From contig NC_088919.1 in NCBI RefSeq assembly GCF_963576675.1, forward strand, positions 50,118,501-50,182,500: a stretch of 64,000 nt of DNA, read 5' to 3'. The notes below the pieces were generated by a model. That model saw only the letters and a program-made list of their open reading frames with translations, had not been told where the DNA came from and searched no databases. Positions 9,477-19,740 of this stretch are shown here, piece after piece. Within the stretch, counting starts at the first letter, position 1, and every line of letters begins with the position of its first letter. A program made the translations under genes and the position numbers. Origin of the DNA: Euphorbia lathyris. Its lineage: Eukaryota; Streptophyta; Magnoliopsida; Malpighiales; Euphorbiaceae.

Positions 9477-11735
9477 TTAGACGTAGTTCACTTTGTAGTT
9501 CGCGATGTCTGCAAACCAGGGGAGAGATCGTACCGAATACAATGTTTCGCCTGGAAATACCTCCTTGATTGCCTCGTGCTCTAAGGTTTGTTGCTCTGAC
9601 TCTAACCGGGATAGGTGGTCTGCTATTACGTTTTCCACTCCTTTTTTGTCTCTGATCTCGATGTCAAACTCTTGGAGTAGTAAGATCCAACGGATCAGCC
9701 TAGGTTTTGCATCCTGCTTGCTCATCAGATATCTCAAGGCTGCATGGTCAGTAAAAACAATTACCTTAGATAGTACCAAATAGGATCTAAATTTGTTAAA
9801 AGCAAAGACTACGGCTAGCAATTCCTTTTCAGTTATTGAATAATTTTGCTGTGCATCATTCAAGGTTTTGCTAGCATAGAAGATTGGGTGAAAAAGTTTA
9901 TCCACCCTCTGTCCAAGACAGGCTCCTACGGCCAGATCACTGGCATCGCACATTAACTCAAAGGGAAGGGACCAATCCGGGCTTACCATAATAGGTGCTT
10001 CGATTAATTTCTTTTTCAGTAATTTGAATGCAGACATACATTCTTCATTGAAATTAAAATCAGCATCTTTCAGTAATAATTGAGTGAGGGGTTTAGTGAT
10101 TTTTGAAAAGTCTTTTATGAACCGTCTATAAAACCCCGCATGTCCTAAAAAGCTCCTAACCAATTTTACATTGGTAGGAGGTGGCAGTTTTTCAATTACC
10201 TCAATTTTTGCCGGATCGACCTCGATCCCTTTTCCCGACACCTTGTGTCCTAACACTATACAATTTTGGACCATGAACTGGCACTTTTCCCAATTAAGTG
10301 CCAAGTTCTTGTCTTCACAACGTTCTAAGACTCGGTCCAAGTTTTCAAGACATTGGTCGAAAGTAGGTCCTACAACATTAAAATCATCGATGAAAATTTC
10401 TAGGAATTCCTCGACCATGTCAGAAAACATAGCCATCATACAACGTTGGAATGTGGCAGGGGCATTACACAATCCGAAAGGCATCCGCCTATATGCGAAA
10501 TTCCCATAGGGGCAAGTGAATGTGGTTTTCTCTTGATCCAAAGGGTCCACAGGAATTTGCATATAGCCGGATAGCCCATCTAAAGTACAGAAAAATTCGT
10601 GCCCTGCTAACCGCTCCAACATTTGATCAATAAACGGTAAGGGAAAATGGTCTTTACGGGTGGCCTCGTTTAATTTCCTATAATCTATGCATACACGCCA
10701 ACCCGTAACCTTTCTAGTTGGGATTAATTCCCCTTTTTCATTTTCCATTATCGTTGTTCCCCTTTTTTTGGGCACGCATTGAACCGGGCTTACCCATTGG
10801 CTATCAGAAATCGGAAAGATGATACCTGCATCGATGAGTTTTATAACCTCGACTTTTACCACCTCTTTCATGTTAGGGTTGAGCCATCGTTGAGGTTGGG
10901 CAGATGGCTTGATCTCTTCCTCAAGGAAAATTCTATGCGTGCAGATTTTGGGGTCGATGCCTTTGATGTCGTGGATTGACCATCCAAAGGCCCCTTTATG
11001 TTCCATCAGCACCTCCACCGATTTTTCTTCCTGTTCAACTGTCAACAAAGAAGAAATAATAACGGGTAAATCTGTGGGAGGTTGAAGAAAAACATATTTC
11101 AGCTTATTGGGTAAGGGCTTAAGCTCCAATTTTGGAGGTTCCTCTAACGAGGTTTTGGGTTTAGGTTTGATCTCACGATCAAGGTCCTCTTTTCTACCCT
11201 TAACCCAATAGTATTTTTCAGGTGGGATATCTTCAAATGGTTCATTCGAGTTTTCACATTCCTCACCACCTAGACCGAGTTCTAAAGAGGCATTTCTTAT
11301 ATCAAGGTCAACTTCCTCAACACATTCATCTATTAGCGCATCTACAAAGTTACAACTTTTGGAGCGCTCTTGAGGAAATTTCATAGACTCATAAACGTTA
11401 AATGTTACCTCTTCGTCCTGCACCCTTAGGACCAATTTACCTCCATGGACGTCTATCAGTGTCCTACCGGTTGCAAGAAACGGTCTCCCGAGGAGAATGG
11501 GGACGGAGTCATCTTCTTCCATGTCGAGGACCACAAAATCAACCGGGAAGATCAGTTTGTCCACCTTCACCAATACATCTTGAACTATGCCTCTGGGCCG
11601 TGTGATCGACCTGTCCGCCAGCTGCAGTGTCATGTTTGTCGGTGTAGGCTCTCCGAGTCCCAATTTCCTGAAAATTGATATAGGCATAAGATTAATACTT
11701 GCTCCTAAATCGCATAATGCTCTATCTATGTGCAT
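9477..11735 (-). CDS. Element 2 protease, reverse transcriptase and RNase H (open 752-codon frame)
   Basis: Longest intact frame in the window. Protease motif ALCDLGASINLMP is near residues 6-18. RT runs from about residue 280 to 470 with WRVCIDYRKLNEATRKDHF, MPFGLCNAPATFQRCMMAMF and catalytic box FIDDFNVVG (near 10378-10401). RNase H follows with [41 protein letters not shown] and [11 protein letters not shown]. The frame ends at WFADIANY, where integrase should begin, because of the integrase deletion. The ATG is internal: coding continues upstream in the same frame as the gag remnant, interrupted by a TAA at 11817-11819. Function would be particle maturation and reverse transcription. Confidence 0.9.
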   Translation of the reverse strand: MHIDRALCDLGASINLMPISIFRKLGLGEPTPTNMTLQLADRSITRPRGIVQDVLVKVDKLIFPVDFVVLDMEEDDSVPILLGRPFLATGRTLIDVHGGKLVLRVQDEEVTFNVYESMKFPQERSKSCNFVDALIDECVEEVDLDIRNASLELGLGGEECENSNEPFEDIPPEKYYWVKGRKEDLDREIKPKPKTSLEEPPKLELKPLPNKLKYVFLQPPTDLPVIISSLLTVEQEEKSVEVLMEHKGAFGWSIHDIKGIDPKICTHRIFLEEEIKPSAQPQRWLNPNMKEVVKVEVIKLIDAGIIFPISDSQWVSPVQCVPKKRGTTIMENEKGELIPTRKVTGWRVCIDYRKLNEATRKDHFPLPFIDQMLERLAGHEFFCTLDGLSGYMQIPVDPLDQEKTTFTCPYGNFAYRRMPFGLCNAPATFQRCMMAMFSDMVEEFLEIFIDDFNVVGPTFDQCLENLDRVLERCEDKNLALNWEKCQFMVQNCIVLGHKVSGKGIEVDPAKIEVIEKLPPPTNVKLVRSFLGHAGFYRRFIKDFSKITKPLTQLLLKDADFNFNEECMSAFKLLKKKLIEAPIMVSPDWSLPFELMCDASDLAVGACLGQRVDKLFHPIFYASKTLNDAQQNYSITEKELLAVVFAFNKFRSYLVLSKVIVFTDHAALRYLMSKQDAKPRLIRWILLLQEFDIEIRDKKGVENVIADHLSRLESEQQTLEHEAIKEVFPGETLYSVRSLPWFADIANYKVNYV

Positions 11736-11816
11736 ATTGCCTATCCTACACGGGATGGTAAAGCTCCCTTGATCTTTAAGCTTGGGGGGTAATTTATGGG
11801 TGATTATGGCCGAGCA

Positions 11817-12686
11817 TTATTCTGTTAAAGCCACTATCTCATTTTCCCCAAACTTTTTCTTTTTCGACAACATGTCTTTAAGAAATTTTGCATAGTTTGG
11901 CATCTCCTCTAGTGCTTCCATTAATGGAATGTTTATTTCTAATCTATTAAGGATTTCCGAAAACCGAGCAAATTTCTTATCTAAGTTGGCCTTTTTCTGC
12001 TTCTGAGGGAATGGCAGTTTTGGTGTATAAGGCCTAACTACTTTTTCTACAGCTACTTCAGGAGCTGGAGTTTCAGATGCGGGACCGGGTTTGCTTACCA
12101 CTTCCGGTTCCCTACTTACCTGAGGTGACAGATACGTTTGTGATGGAGGTGCCACGAGTGTGTCCACTTCCTTGCCGCTCCTTAGGGCGATGGCTTGAAT
12201 CGCCTCTTCTTGTAAGAGGAACGCCTCGTGGCATTCCCTTTCTTCTTGTCTGATTGTGGCAAGCTGGTTACTCAGGGTCCTGCATGCCTCCTCGTTGGCT
12301 GCCAATCGGACGGATATCTCTCTTAAGAGGGTCATTATTCCTCTTGAGTACTCTGTTTGCCTGCCATAAAAGTCAGAGTTAGAATGGGGACATGGAAGGG
12401 TATCCATGGGTGCCATGTAGGGCGTCAGTGGATATCGTGTATGCTCCCGATCGTAGTAGTTGTAAGTTGAGGGTTCAGAATTATACCTTTGATGATTACC
12501 CACATAACTTACATTCTCACCTCTAGGTACGTAATAGTTGATGTGGCATACCCTACCGGGGTGATTCTGGCCGCATCTCTCACAAAATGGTGTCCTTGGT
12601 TGGTCATTATGACTGTATGAAGCCACAAGGAAATCCATTTTTGTGTTAAGATCGTTCATGGACGGATTTGACGCTCTGTTATCCAT
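11817..12686 (-). pseudogene. Element 2 gag remnant lacking its N-terminal core
   Basis: Encodes 289 residues from an ATG only 180 bp from the primer site. It begins MDNRASNPSMNDLNTKMDF and has a knuckle-like CERCGQNHPGRVC (CX2CX3HX4C, one residue short of the classical CCHC). A Pro/Val-rich linker and the pre-protease helix KKKFGENEIVALTE follow. The roughly 300-residue retrotransposon gag core seen in element 1 is missing, so an internal deletion is likely. The TAA at 11817-11819 separates it from the protease frame; phase is preserved. Confidence 0.82.
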
Positions 12687-12862
12687 AGTTGCTGGAAGAA
12701 CGATTTTGTAAGTACCAATAATGTTAAGTAATCAATAAGTATAGTTACTATAAACAAGAATATATATAAACAGGTATAAATGATATTAACAAAGGATATA
12801 TTCACAAAGAATGCCTAAACTAACAAGTCGACCTTTGGTTTGATATTGCAGAAGAAATAAAT

Positions 12863-12879
12863 CCCCGGCAACGGCGCCA
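12863..12879 (-). other. Primer binding site, tRNA-Asp type (element 2)
   Basis: Minus strand TGGCGCCGTTGCCGGGG, identical to that of element 1, six bases from the LTR boundary at 12886. Confidence 0.93.
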
Positions 12880-13815
12880 AAAACTTGATGCGTCCTCGGT
12901 GAAGACTCACTAAGGGATAAGTGTACCCCGTCGTTATCAAGTAATAAATTTCTGGTCTAAGTCCAGGTTATCGTCCACAGGATTTATTTCTGCAAGTACC
13001 GAGCTACTCGATCTCGGATGTTATCTAGGCTTAGGGGGTTTTGAGTTGATTTGTTTAAACTAATCTACTCCTAGGTTGAATTATACTAATCCTAGCTAAG
13101 TTATCTAATTCTAACTAAGTTATTCTACGCCTAACTAAGTTACTCTACCCCTAATTGATCTTTCATTAATGAAATTATCCGAAGGAACATGGTATGGACG
13201 ATAATAATGAAGATAGATTATCAAGTCTATTGAATAAAAACCTAATCTGAGTCACTTGTATTCAAGGCGATTAACCCTACTTACCCTCCTGAGGTTCCTA
13301 GCGCGTGATTCCCTAAGGCCGAAACTAGGTCTAAGGCTCAGTAAATTGGCGCTTAATCAACTAAGAGGTCGTCAATCTCCTAGGCTCTGACTAGGTCAGA
13401 TTCAGCTCGCAATATGTGCCTACTAGATTTTGGGGCTTTTGAATGAGTTAAACCAATTGAATAAAGCGTAAAACAGAGATTAAACAAATAATCATAGAAC
13501 AAAACAAGAGCTAAATTATTATTAAAGGCGAAGATAATTGTCACAAGATACAATAAGTCAAGTTCGGCAACTGTATCAAAGAGTACAAACAAGGAAAGAT
13601 AAAAGGAGATACAAAAATCCCTTTCAGGGAACCTGTTTACTCTACAGCCGGCGACTTAATCTTAAGGACGGACCTTGATAATTCCTCGAGGAAAAGCTTT
13701 GAAGGAGCTTCAATGGAGGTTGAAGAAGATATGGAGAAGATGGAGAGGAATTACAAGGGGAAAGCTAAAATAATTTACAAAAACGAAAGATATCTAAATT
13801 ACAATGGAAAAATCC

Positions 13816-13823
13816 TATTTATA
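13816..13823 (-). promoter_or_regulatory. Putative TATA box of element 2 LTR
   Basis: Minus strand TATAAATA in context cgttTATAAATAgg, about 85-270 bp downstream of the palindrome row in the direction of transcription. Confidence 0.6.
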
Positions 13824-13908
13824 AACGTGGCTCGGGCCTCGTTTTGACCTATTTTCGTGTCCTTATTGGTGTAGGAAGACGTGGGGCCAATCGTGGCTTC
13901 GTGGGGGC

Positions 13909-14086
13909 GGAATTGGTCTTTTTGACCAATTCCCGCAGGGCTGCTCGCCGAGCAGGGCGAGCTGCTCGGCGAGCAGGGCTGCTCGCGACGAGCAGCCCCC
14001 TGCTCACCGAGGAGGCGCCTGGCGGCCTGCTCGGCGAGCAGGCTCCTGCTCTCCAAGCAGGCCTCCAGGGGCCTGCTCGTCGAGCA
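13909..14086 (-). repeat. GC-rich palindrome row in element 2 5' LTR
   Basis: Counterpart of 6718-6905. The perfect hairpin GGAATTGGTC / GACCAATTCC is at 13909-13933, then six or seven interrupted CTGCTCG/CGAGCAG palindromes follow. One unit fewer and scattered substitutions relative to the 3' LTR show that the row changes in copy number. Confidence 0.83.
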
Positions 14087-14490
14087 TTTTCGCCCGGAAC
14101 GCGCTCGATTCTTGCCGAGTATCCTTTATGTCCTTTTTTCGCCCGAACTTACACCTGCGCACGTATAGAAACTCCAGATAACATTAGTCCGAAAGCTAAA
14201 TTGATCCGTCAATCGCTTATTTTGAGCAAACGCTTCGTTTGGTGCGGCATTTTGACGGACCAATTAGCTTCAAAAGATAACGGATTTATACTATGCATGC
14301 TATTTCGGCCGTATTTGCCTAAATTGATCATAAAACGAGCCTAAACGACGAAAAGTAAATAGAACGTTTCCAATTTCTAACTAACTCACACAAAAGCATT
14401 TAAATGCGAGAATTGCTTGCTTATTAACTAAATAACGCTAAAACCCGTCCTAAAACCGTACCCAAAGATAGGGGTTTTTGACCCCTATCA

Positions 14491-17418
14491 TTACCATATG
14501 GGTTGCCACCTTTACGGGACATCCAACACCATATTGATCTAGTGCCGGGAGCTAGCTTGCCTAGTCTTCCTCACTACCAGATGAGTCCCAAGGAGAGTGA
14601 CGTGATGAAGGAGAAGGTGGAGGAGTTAATAAGAATGGGCTACGTTAGGGAGAGTATGAGTCCATTTGCGGTACCGGCTTTGTTGACACCCAAGAAAGAT
14701 GGGTCGTGGAGGATGTGTGTGGATAGTCGGGCCATCAACAAGATTACCATATGGTACAAGTTCCCGATTCCCCGACTTGATGATATGCTTGACCAATTGG
14801 GTGGGTCCAAGGTCTTTTCGAAGATTGACTTGAGAAGTGGATACCACCAAATTCGGATTAAGGCGGGAGATGAGTGGAAGACGACGTTTAAGAAGCGTGA
14901 TGGATTGTATGAGTGGCTAGTGATGCCATTCGGGATGACCAATGCACCGAGCACTTTCATGAGGTTAATGAACCAAGTCCTACGCCCGGTGATTGGGAAG
15001 TTTGTGGTGGTCTACTTCGACGATATTCTCATCTACAGCAAGACACTCGAAGAGCATGTAGAGCATTTGAGGGCCGTCTTAGTGTTACTTCGGGAGAACC
15101 AACTCTTTGCCAACACAAAGAAGTGTGATTTTGTGATGGAAAGCTTGGTGTTTCTCGGGTATGTGGTCAGTAGGGATGGTATCCGGGTGGATGAAGAGAA
15201 AGTTAGAGCTATTCGGGAGTGGCCGACTCCAAAGACCGTTGGGGACATTAGAAGCTTTCACGGGTTGGCTACCTTCTATAGACGGTTCATCCAGAATTTC
15301 AGCGCTATTGTGGCCCCTATGACCGAGTGCTTGAAGAAGGGAAGAGGCTTCAAGTGGGAAGACGAGCAAGAGAGTAGCTTTGCATTGATAAAGGAAAAGC
15401 TAAGCACCGCTCCGGTTTTAGCATTTCCAGATTTTGATAAGCTCTTTGAAGTTGAGTGTGACGCAAGTGGAGTAGGAGTTGGGGGAGTATTGATGCAAGA
15501 GAGGAGGCCCATTGCTTATTTCAGTGAGAAGTTGTGTGACTCGAGACAAAAATAGGCCACCTATGATAAGGAATTCTATGCGGTAGTGCGGGCTCTCAAG
15601 ACGTAGGAGCACTATCTCATTGGAAAGGAGTTCATGTTGTATACCGACCACCAAGCCCTCAAGTACTTGGGAAGTCAAAAGCAGCTCCGTAGTTCCATGC
15701 ATGCTAGATGGTCCACTTTTATGGATAAGTTCCCCTATAAGCTTCTCCACAAAGCGGGTCAACAAAACAAAGTAGCGGACGCTTTGAGCCGAAGGGTAGC
15801 ACTCCTCAAAACAGTCGCCTTGGAGTTAGTAGACTTTGAGCACATCAAGGGGGAGTACTTTGATGATCCGGACTTTGGGAGCGAGTGGGAGAAGTGTAGG
15901 AACGACGCCGAGGGAGGCGAATACCAGTTGGTGGATGGGTTCCTTATGAAGGGAAGTCAGTTGTGCCTTCCGAACACATCCATACGAGAACGGGTGATCC
16001 GAGAACTACATGGAGGGGTGTTAGGGGGCCACTTTGGTAGAGATAAGACCTTGGAGGCGGTTAGCTCTCGATACTTTTGGCCTAGGATGAGGAGAGATGT
16101 GGTGTATATCGTAGAGAGATGTGAGATTTGCCAAACCTCTAAGGGGCATACTACTAATGCCGGATTACGTATGCACTTACCGGTTCCGGAAACTATTTGG
16201 GAGGATCTTTCAATGGATTTTATGTTGGGGCTACCAAGGACTCAACGTGGTATGGATTCTATCTTTGTGGTGGTGGATAGGTTTTCGAAGATGGCTCATT
16301 TCATCCCGTGTCGGAAGACTAATGACGCCACCGCCACCGCCATTGCTAAGGTTTTCTTCCATGAGGTGGTGAGATTGCATGGGGTTCCAAAGAGCATAGT
16401 GTCGGATCGGGACACAAAGTTTGTTAGCCACTTTTGGCGAACTCTTTGGGCTATTCTCGGAACCACTCTGAAGTTTAGTACCACGGCTCACCCACAAACG
16501 GATGGGCAAACTGAAGCGGCAAATCAGACTTTGGAAAATCTATTAAGAAGCAAGTGTCGGGAGAAACCCAAGATGTGGGATTATGTTCTTGCCCAAGCCA
16601 AGTTTTCCTACAACTCTGTCGTGAGTTCAACCACCGGGAAGTCACCTTTCGAAGTTGTGTACACCAAAGCACCGAACCATTCGCTTGATTTGGGAGAGGT
16701 TCCGAAGGGGGAGAAGAAAAGCGTAGCGGCACACAATTTGGCCAATGACTACCATCAAATGCACCAAGAAGTTCGGCATAGCATTGAGGGGAATAATAGT
16801 AAGAACAAGGCCAAGGTTGATGAGCACCGGAGAGATGTACAGTTTGAGGTGGGGGATGAGGTGATGGTGTACTTGGGAAAGGAGCGACTCATGCATGCTA
16901 CTAATAGCAAATTGAGGCCGAGGAAGTATGGCCCCTATCGGATCACCAAGAAGATTAGTGCCAATGCCTACCAACTAACCCTTCCTAATTGGCTTGGGAA
17001 GATGTCTTCTTCTTTTAATGTGCAGGACCTTAGCTTGTGGAAACCGGAGGGAACATTGCCAACCAAGGCGTCGGAGGCGGAGTCCGACTCTTTCAAAGAA
17101 GGGGAGAATGATGAGGGCATCCCTTCCCTAAGCCCGAACCCGGAGCCCAGAGACGAGAACAACGAGAACCGGGGGAACCAGCCAAGCACGCGAGGCGTGC
17201 TCACCAAGACGCGGGGCGTAAAGGACTCCATTACCGAAGAATTGTCCAGGAGATCAATGATGCGGGGCGCCTCTCCAAGTGCGCGGGGCGTGAAACTAGA
17301 GTCCGAACTGAAGAGTTTCCAGGAGGCCGACTACGCGGGGCGTACCACCAGGGACGCCACGCATGAAGTCCATCAACAAGGATCACCAAGATCAGAGGCT
17401 CCAATACGCGGGGCGTGA
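14491..17418 (+). pseudogene. Element 3 pol (RT, RNase H, integrase), two stops
   Basis: Reading starts inside RT ([17 protein letters not shown]). RT motifs are [48 protein letters not shown] and the catalytic YFDDIL near 15010-15030. RNase H has [31 protein letters not shown] and KVADALSRR. TAG codons at 15553-15555 and 15604-15606 replace Trp, which element 4 retains. Integrase is complete: HHCC ([22 protein letters not shown]), then DDE in [15 protein letters not shown] and GQTEAANQ. After integrase the frame passes the polypurine tract (about 17094-17108) and continues into the 3' LTR to 17418. No chromodomain is seen. Confidence 0.9.
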
Positions 17419-17890
17419 CTCCAGGAACGCCACGCGTGAAGTGCTCCTCGAAGACTCTCCAATCTCAGTAGTTAAGTCACGTGGGGCGTACCAAGGTCCA
17501 CGCGGGGCGTGTCCTGCCAGAAGGATACTTCTCCTCCAAGTTCTTACCTTTGGGGGACAGATCCTGCTCTTGTGTAATTACTGTTTTTCCATCACCCCCT
17601 ATTTACTAGGTTGCCATTATTTCTTTCCCTTCCCATCTCACCCTTGTTCCTATGTTTTGCTAGAAACCCTATTCAAGGCTTTTAGTCTTTTCCTCTTATT
17701 TTGTTGCGGTAATATAAGCTCCTTTATTTGTAATGAAAGCCAACTTTTTATGAAATTTATCTCAAGCCTCCATTGGAGCTCAATGTTCATCTTTGTTTTG
17801 GGTTTATTCAACCTTCAAGTTTAGCTTGAAAAGATTGTATTCTTTGTGAGTTTACGATTAAAAACTCTCAGTCGATTTCACGCTACATCA
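17109..17890 (+). repeat. Element 3 3' LTR (782 bp)
   Basis: Begins TGATGAGGGCATCCC straight after the purine tract AAAGAAGGGGAGAA and ends CGCTACATCA. Exactly the same length as element 4's 5' LTR (43986-44767). U3 carries the phased palindrome array; a TATA-like aatataag lies at 17711-17718, where the solo LTR and element 4 have TATATAAG. Confidence 0.93.
17188..17510 (+). promoter_or_regulatory. Phased interrupted-palindrome array, ten sites (element 3 LTR)
   Basis: Ten 11-bp sites related to ACGCGGGGCGT (ACGC-GGG-GCGT) start at 17188, 17209, 17260, 17281, 17333, 17354, 17406, 17427, 17479 and 17500. Spacings alternate 21 and 51-52 bp, a 72-73 bp period. Several copies extend the stem, as in GCACGC-GAG-GCGTGC. 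DNA between sites is largely unrelated from unit to unit. The array lies about 200-520 bp upstream of the TATA-like site. The period is not a multiple of three, so the overlapping pol tail does not explain it. Confidence 0.9.
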
Positions 17891-19002
17891 ACATGTCAAA
17901 ATATCGCTATTTAAAGTTTTGGATAGATCAGGGGCTAAATAATTAGTTTATAAGCCGAATAACAAAATTTTGAACAGATTTAGGCTAAATAACACTTTAA
18001 AGCCTAAATATTAATAGAAAAAATCTTATTTAAAAATTATTCTTTATCATTTATTATTTTTCAAATATGAGACGATATACACCACATAGAAAGTTTATAG
18101 AATACTAAAAGGTTAATTTAAAATAGGATATATTTGATAGGTCAAAACTAAAAAATAAAAATATATTCCAAGAACTGTGGCTTATGTCCTATAAACTAGT
18201 ATTAGTTATGGATTCCACATCAGAATATATTTTAATAAATATCAATAATATATGATTTTATTAATATTATAATATAATATAATGCATTAATTAGGCTTGT
18301 GGTGGGAATTGGATTAGCTAATGAGATCATCATTTGCTTAAATCCAAATTAGTCACCTAATTACACTCACACTCACTAACACAAAACTTATTTTATTTTA
18401 TTTTTTTCATTTTTGTTTATTAATTATTGATCAAAATACCTAATTAAGTTAATGGTGTGATGATAATTTTTAAAAAAAATTAAGTTAATGGTGTGATCAC
18501 TTTATACATATAATTCATATATGTTTAGAAATTTTAGATAAGATTTTAAAGATTTGATATAAAGCAATTTTGTTGGGGTTTTTTATAATAAAAACATAAA
18601 TCCATTCCATCAAAGAGAAAAAATACATAAAAACAAAAAATTATCTACACAAATTCAAGATAAATCCGACATGAAATCTATAAATGGAAGAAAATCATCC
18701 ATAAAGGACAATTAGTTCCATCTATTAAACCGAAATGTTTATAATATATACTTTCAATCAAATAACAATTGTTTTTGGAAATTGATAATAACCGAATGTG
18801 TCACATGTACTAATGGCACATTACAGTCAAAAGTAATTATGAAGAAGATATTAATTGACACGTGAATTAATGAATCTTTATTCAGAATAGAGTTAGGACA
18901 CATTAAATCTATACGGTTCCACTTGATAAGGCACCTCCAATTTCACCCTTATACGTGTTAGGGCAAAGAAACTCACGTATCACCAAAAATGCCCTGTAAG
19001 CA
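17891..19002. other. AT-rich spacer, no gene recognised
   Basis: No coding frame or named repeat. A short direct repeat (aattaagttaatggtgtgat) occurs at about 18440-18500. It is the older sequence into which the flanking elements were inserted. Confidence 0.6.
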
Positions 19003-19007
19003 TTATA

Positions 19008-19735
19008 TGATGAGGGCATCCCTCCTTCAGTTGCGGACCCGGAGCCGAGAGACGAGACTCGTAGAGAGCTAGCCGAGGAAGACGAAGGCAATGGCAACCA
19101 GTAGAGCACGCGGAGCGCACCTAGTAGGGGCGCGGGGCGTGAAGAGCCCAAAGTCGGAAGAACAGCCCAGTAGGTCATACACGCGCGGCGTGCCCTTCGA
19201 GGCACGGAGCATGGATCCAGCGTCCAAAAAGAGTCTTGTCCAGGAGGTCAAGTACGCGGGGCGTACTTCTGGGGACGCCGCGCGTGAGGATCCCAGCGAG
19301 AACCACCAAGTCCATGAGCACAACCACACAGGGTGTGCTGAGGGTTATGCGGAGCGTGCCAACGCTGGATAATACTTCTTCAGCAAGTTCTTCCTGCCAT
19401 AACCATGAAGGACCACTTATCAAATTACTATTTAGTCTCTCCTTTTATTTACTGAATTACTTTCATCACTTTTTATTCCTATTTTACCCTTAGAGTTTTA
19501 ACTATGCTTGTAACCCTAATGTGGGTTTTTAGACATTTCATCTTAGATTTGAGGGAGTATATAAGCTCCTCATTTTGTAATGTTTTCTAACTTTGATGAA
19601 TTAAGAACATATAGCCTCCATTGGAGCCAATGTTTCTTCCTTGTTGGGTTTATTCAACCTTCAAGTTTAGCTTGAAAAGTTTGTATTCTTTGTGAGTTTA
19701 AGATTAAAACTCTCAGTCGACTTTAATCTACATCA
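19008..19735 (+). repeat. Solo CRM-like LTR with target duplication ttata
   Basis: Starts TGATGAGGGCATCCC, ends CTACATCA, 728 bp, flanked by ttata at 19003-19007 and 19736-19740. No internal region, so it is the product of LTR-LTR recombination. It is clearly diverged from the LTRs of elements 3 and 4 in the first 350 bp but shares the U5 end. TATATAAG lies at 19558-19565. It interrupts what was a TATA box (ttataaataa) of older sequence. Confidence 0.94.
19108..19357 (+). promoter_or_regulatory. Phased interrupted-palindrome array, eight sites (solo LTR)
   Basis: Sites related to RCGCGGGGCGT start at 19108, 19130, 19181, 19202, 19254, 19275, 19326 and 19347. Spacings are 22, 51, 21, 52, 21, 51 and 21 bp. 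Sequence between sites differs from elements 3 and 4, while motif and spacing are kept. Several sites are weakened (for example acacagggtgt). Confidence 0.87.
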
Positions 19736-19740
19736 TTATA

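Larger units (their letters stand above)
6675..14490 (-). mobile_element. Element 2: Athila-like Ty3 retrotransposon, internally deleted
   Basis: Minus-strand element with 5' LTR at 12886-14490, primer site at 12863-12879, gag remnant, protease-RT-RNase H, an integrase C-terminal stub, a 1.8-kb 3' spacer holding a SINE, and the U3 half of the 3' LTR (6675-7338). The rest of the 3' LTR lies beyond element 1, outside the window. The right end (...cctatca) is followed at once by CRM-like pol sequence (ttacc...), so it was inserted into element 3. Gag N-terminus and integrase core are missing. It belongs to a different Athila-like family from element 1 (RT box FIDDFNVVG against FMDDFSVYG). Confidence 0.88.
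12886..14490 (-). repeat. Element 2 5' LTR (1605 bp)
   Basis: Minus strand starts TGATAGGGGTC and ends CGAGGACGCATCA. Inner boundary set by the primer site, outer boundary by direct abutment to CRM-like pol at 14491. U3 contains a palindrome row (13909-14086) and a TATA box at 13816-13823. Its U3 half matches 6675-7338. Confidence 0.9.
14491..17890 (+). mobile_element. Element 3: CRM-like Ty3 chromovirus, 3' half
   Basis: Plus-strand pol fragment starting in RT at 14491, where element 2 was inserted, and running through RNase H and integrase to a complete 3' LTR (17109-17890). LTR ends TGATG...CATCA, plus initiator tRNA-Met priming in the sister element 4, are typical of the CRM (centromeric retrotransposon) clade; RT and RNase H motifs agree. 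The 5' half lies beyond the nested Athila elements, outside the window. Two Trp codons have become TAG. The base after the LTR (acatg, 17891-17895) would be one copy of the target duplication. Confidence 0.85.

Noticed and set aside
17188..17510. A coding repeat domain (TRGV-type) at the end of pol
   Set aside because: The period of 72-73 bp does not hold a codon frame, and the same array occurs in a solo LTR with no gene.
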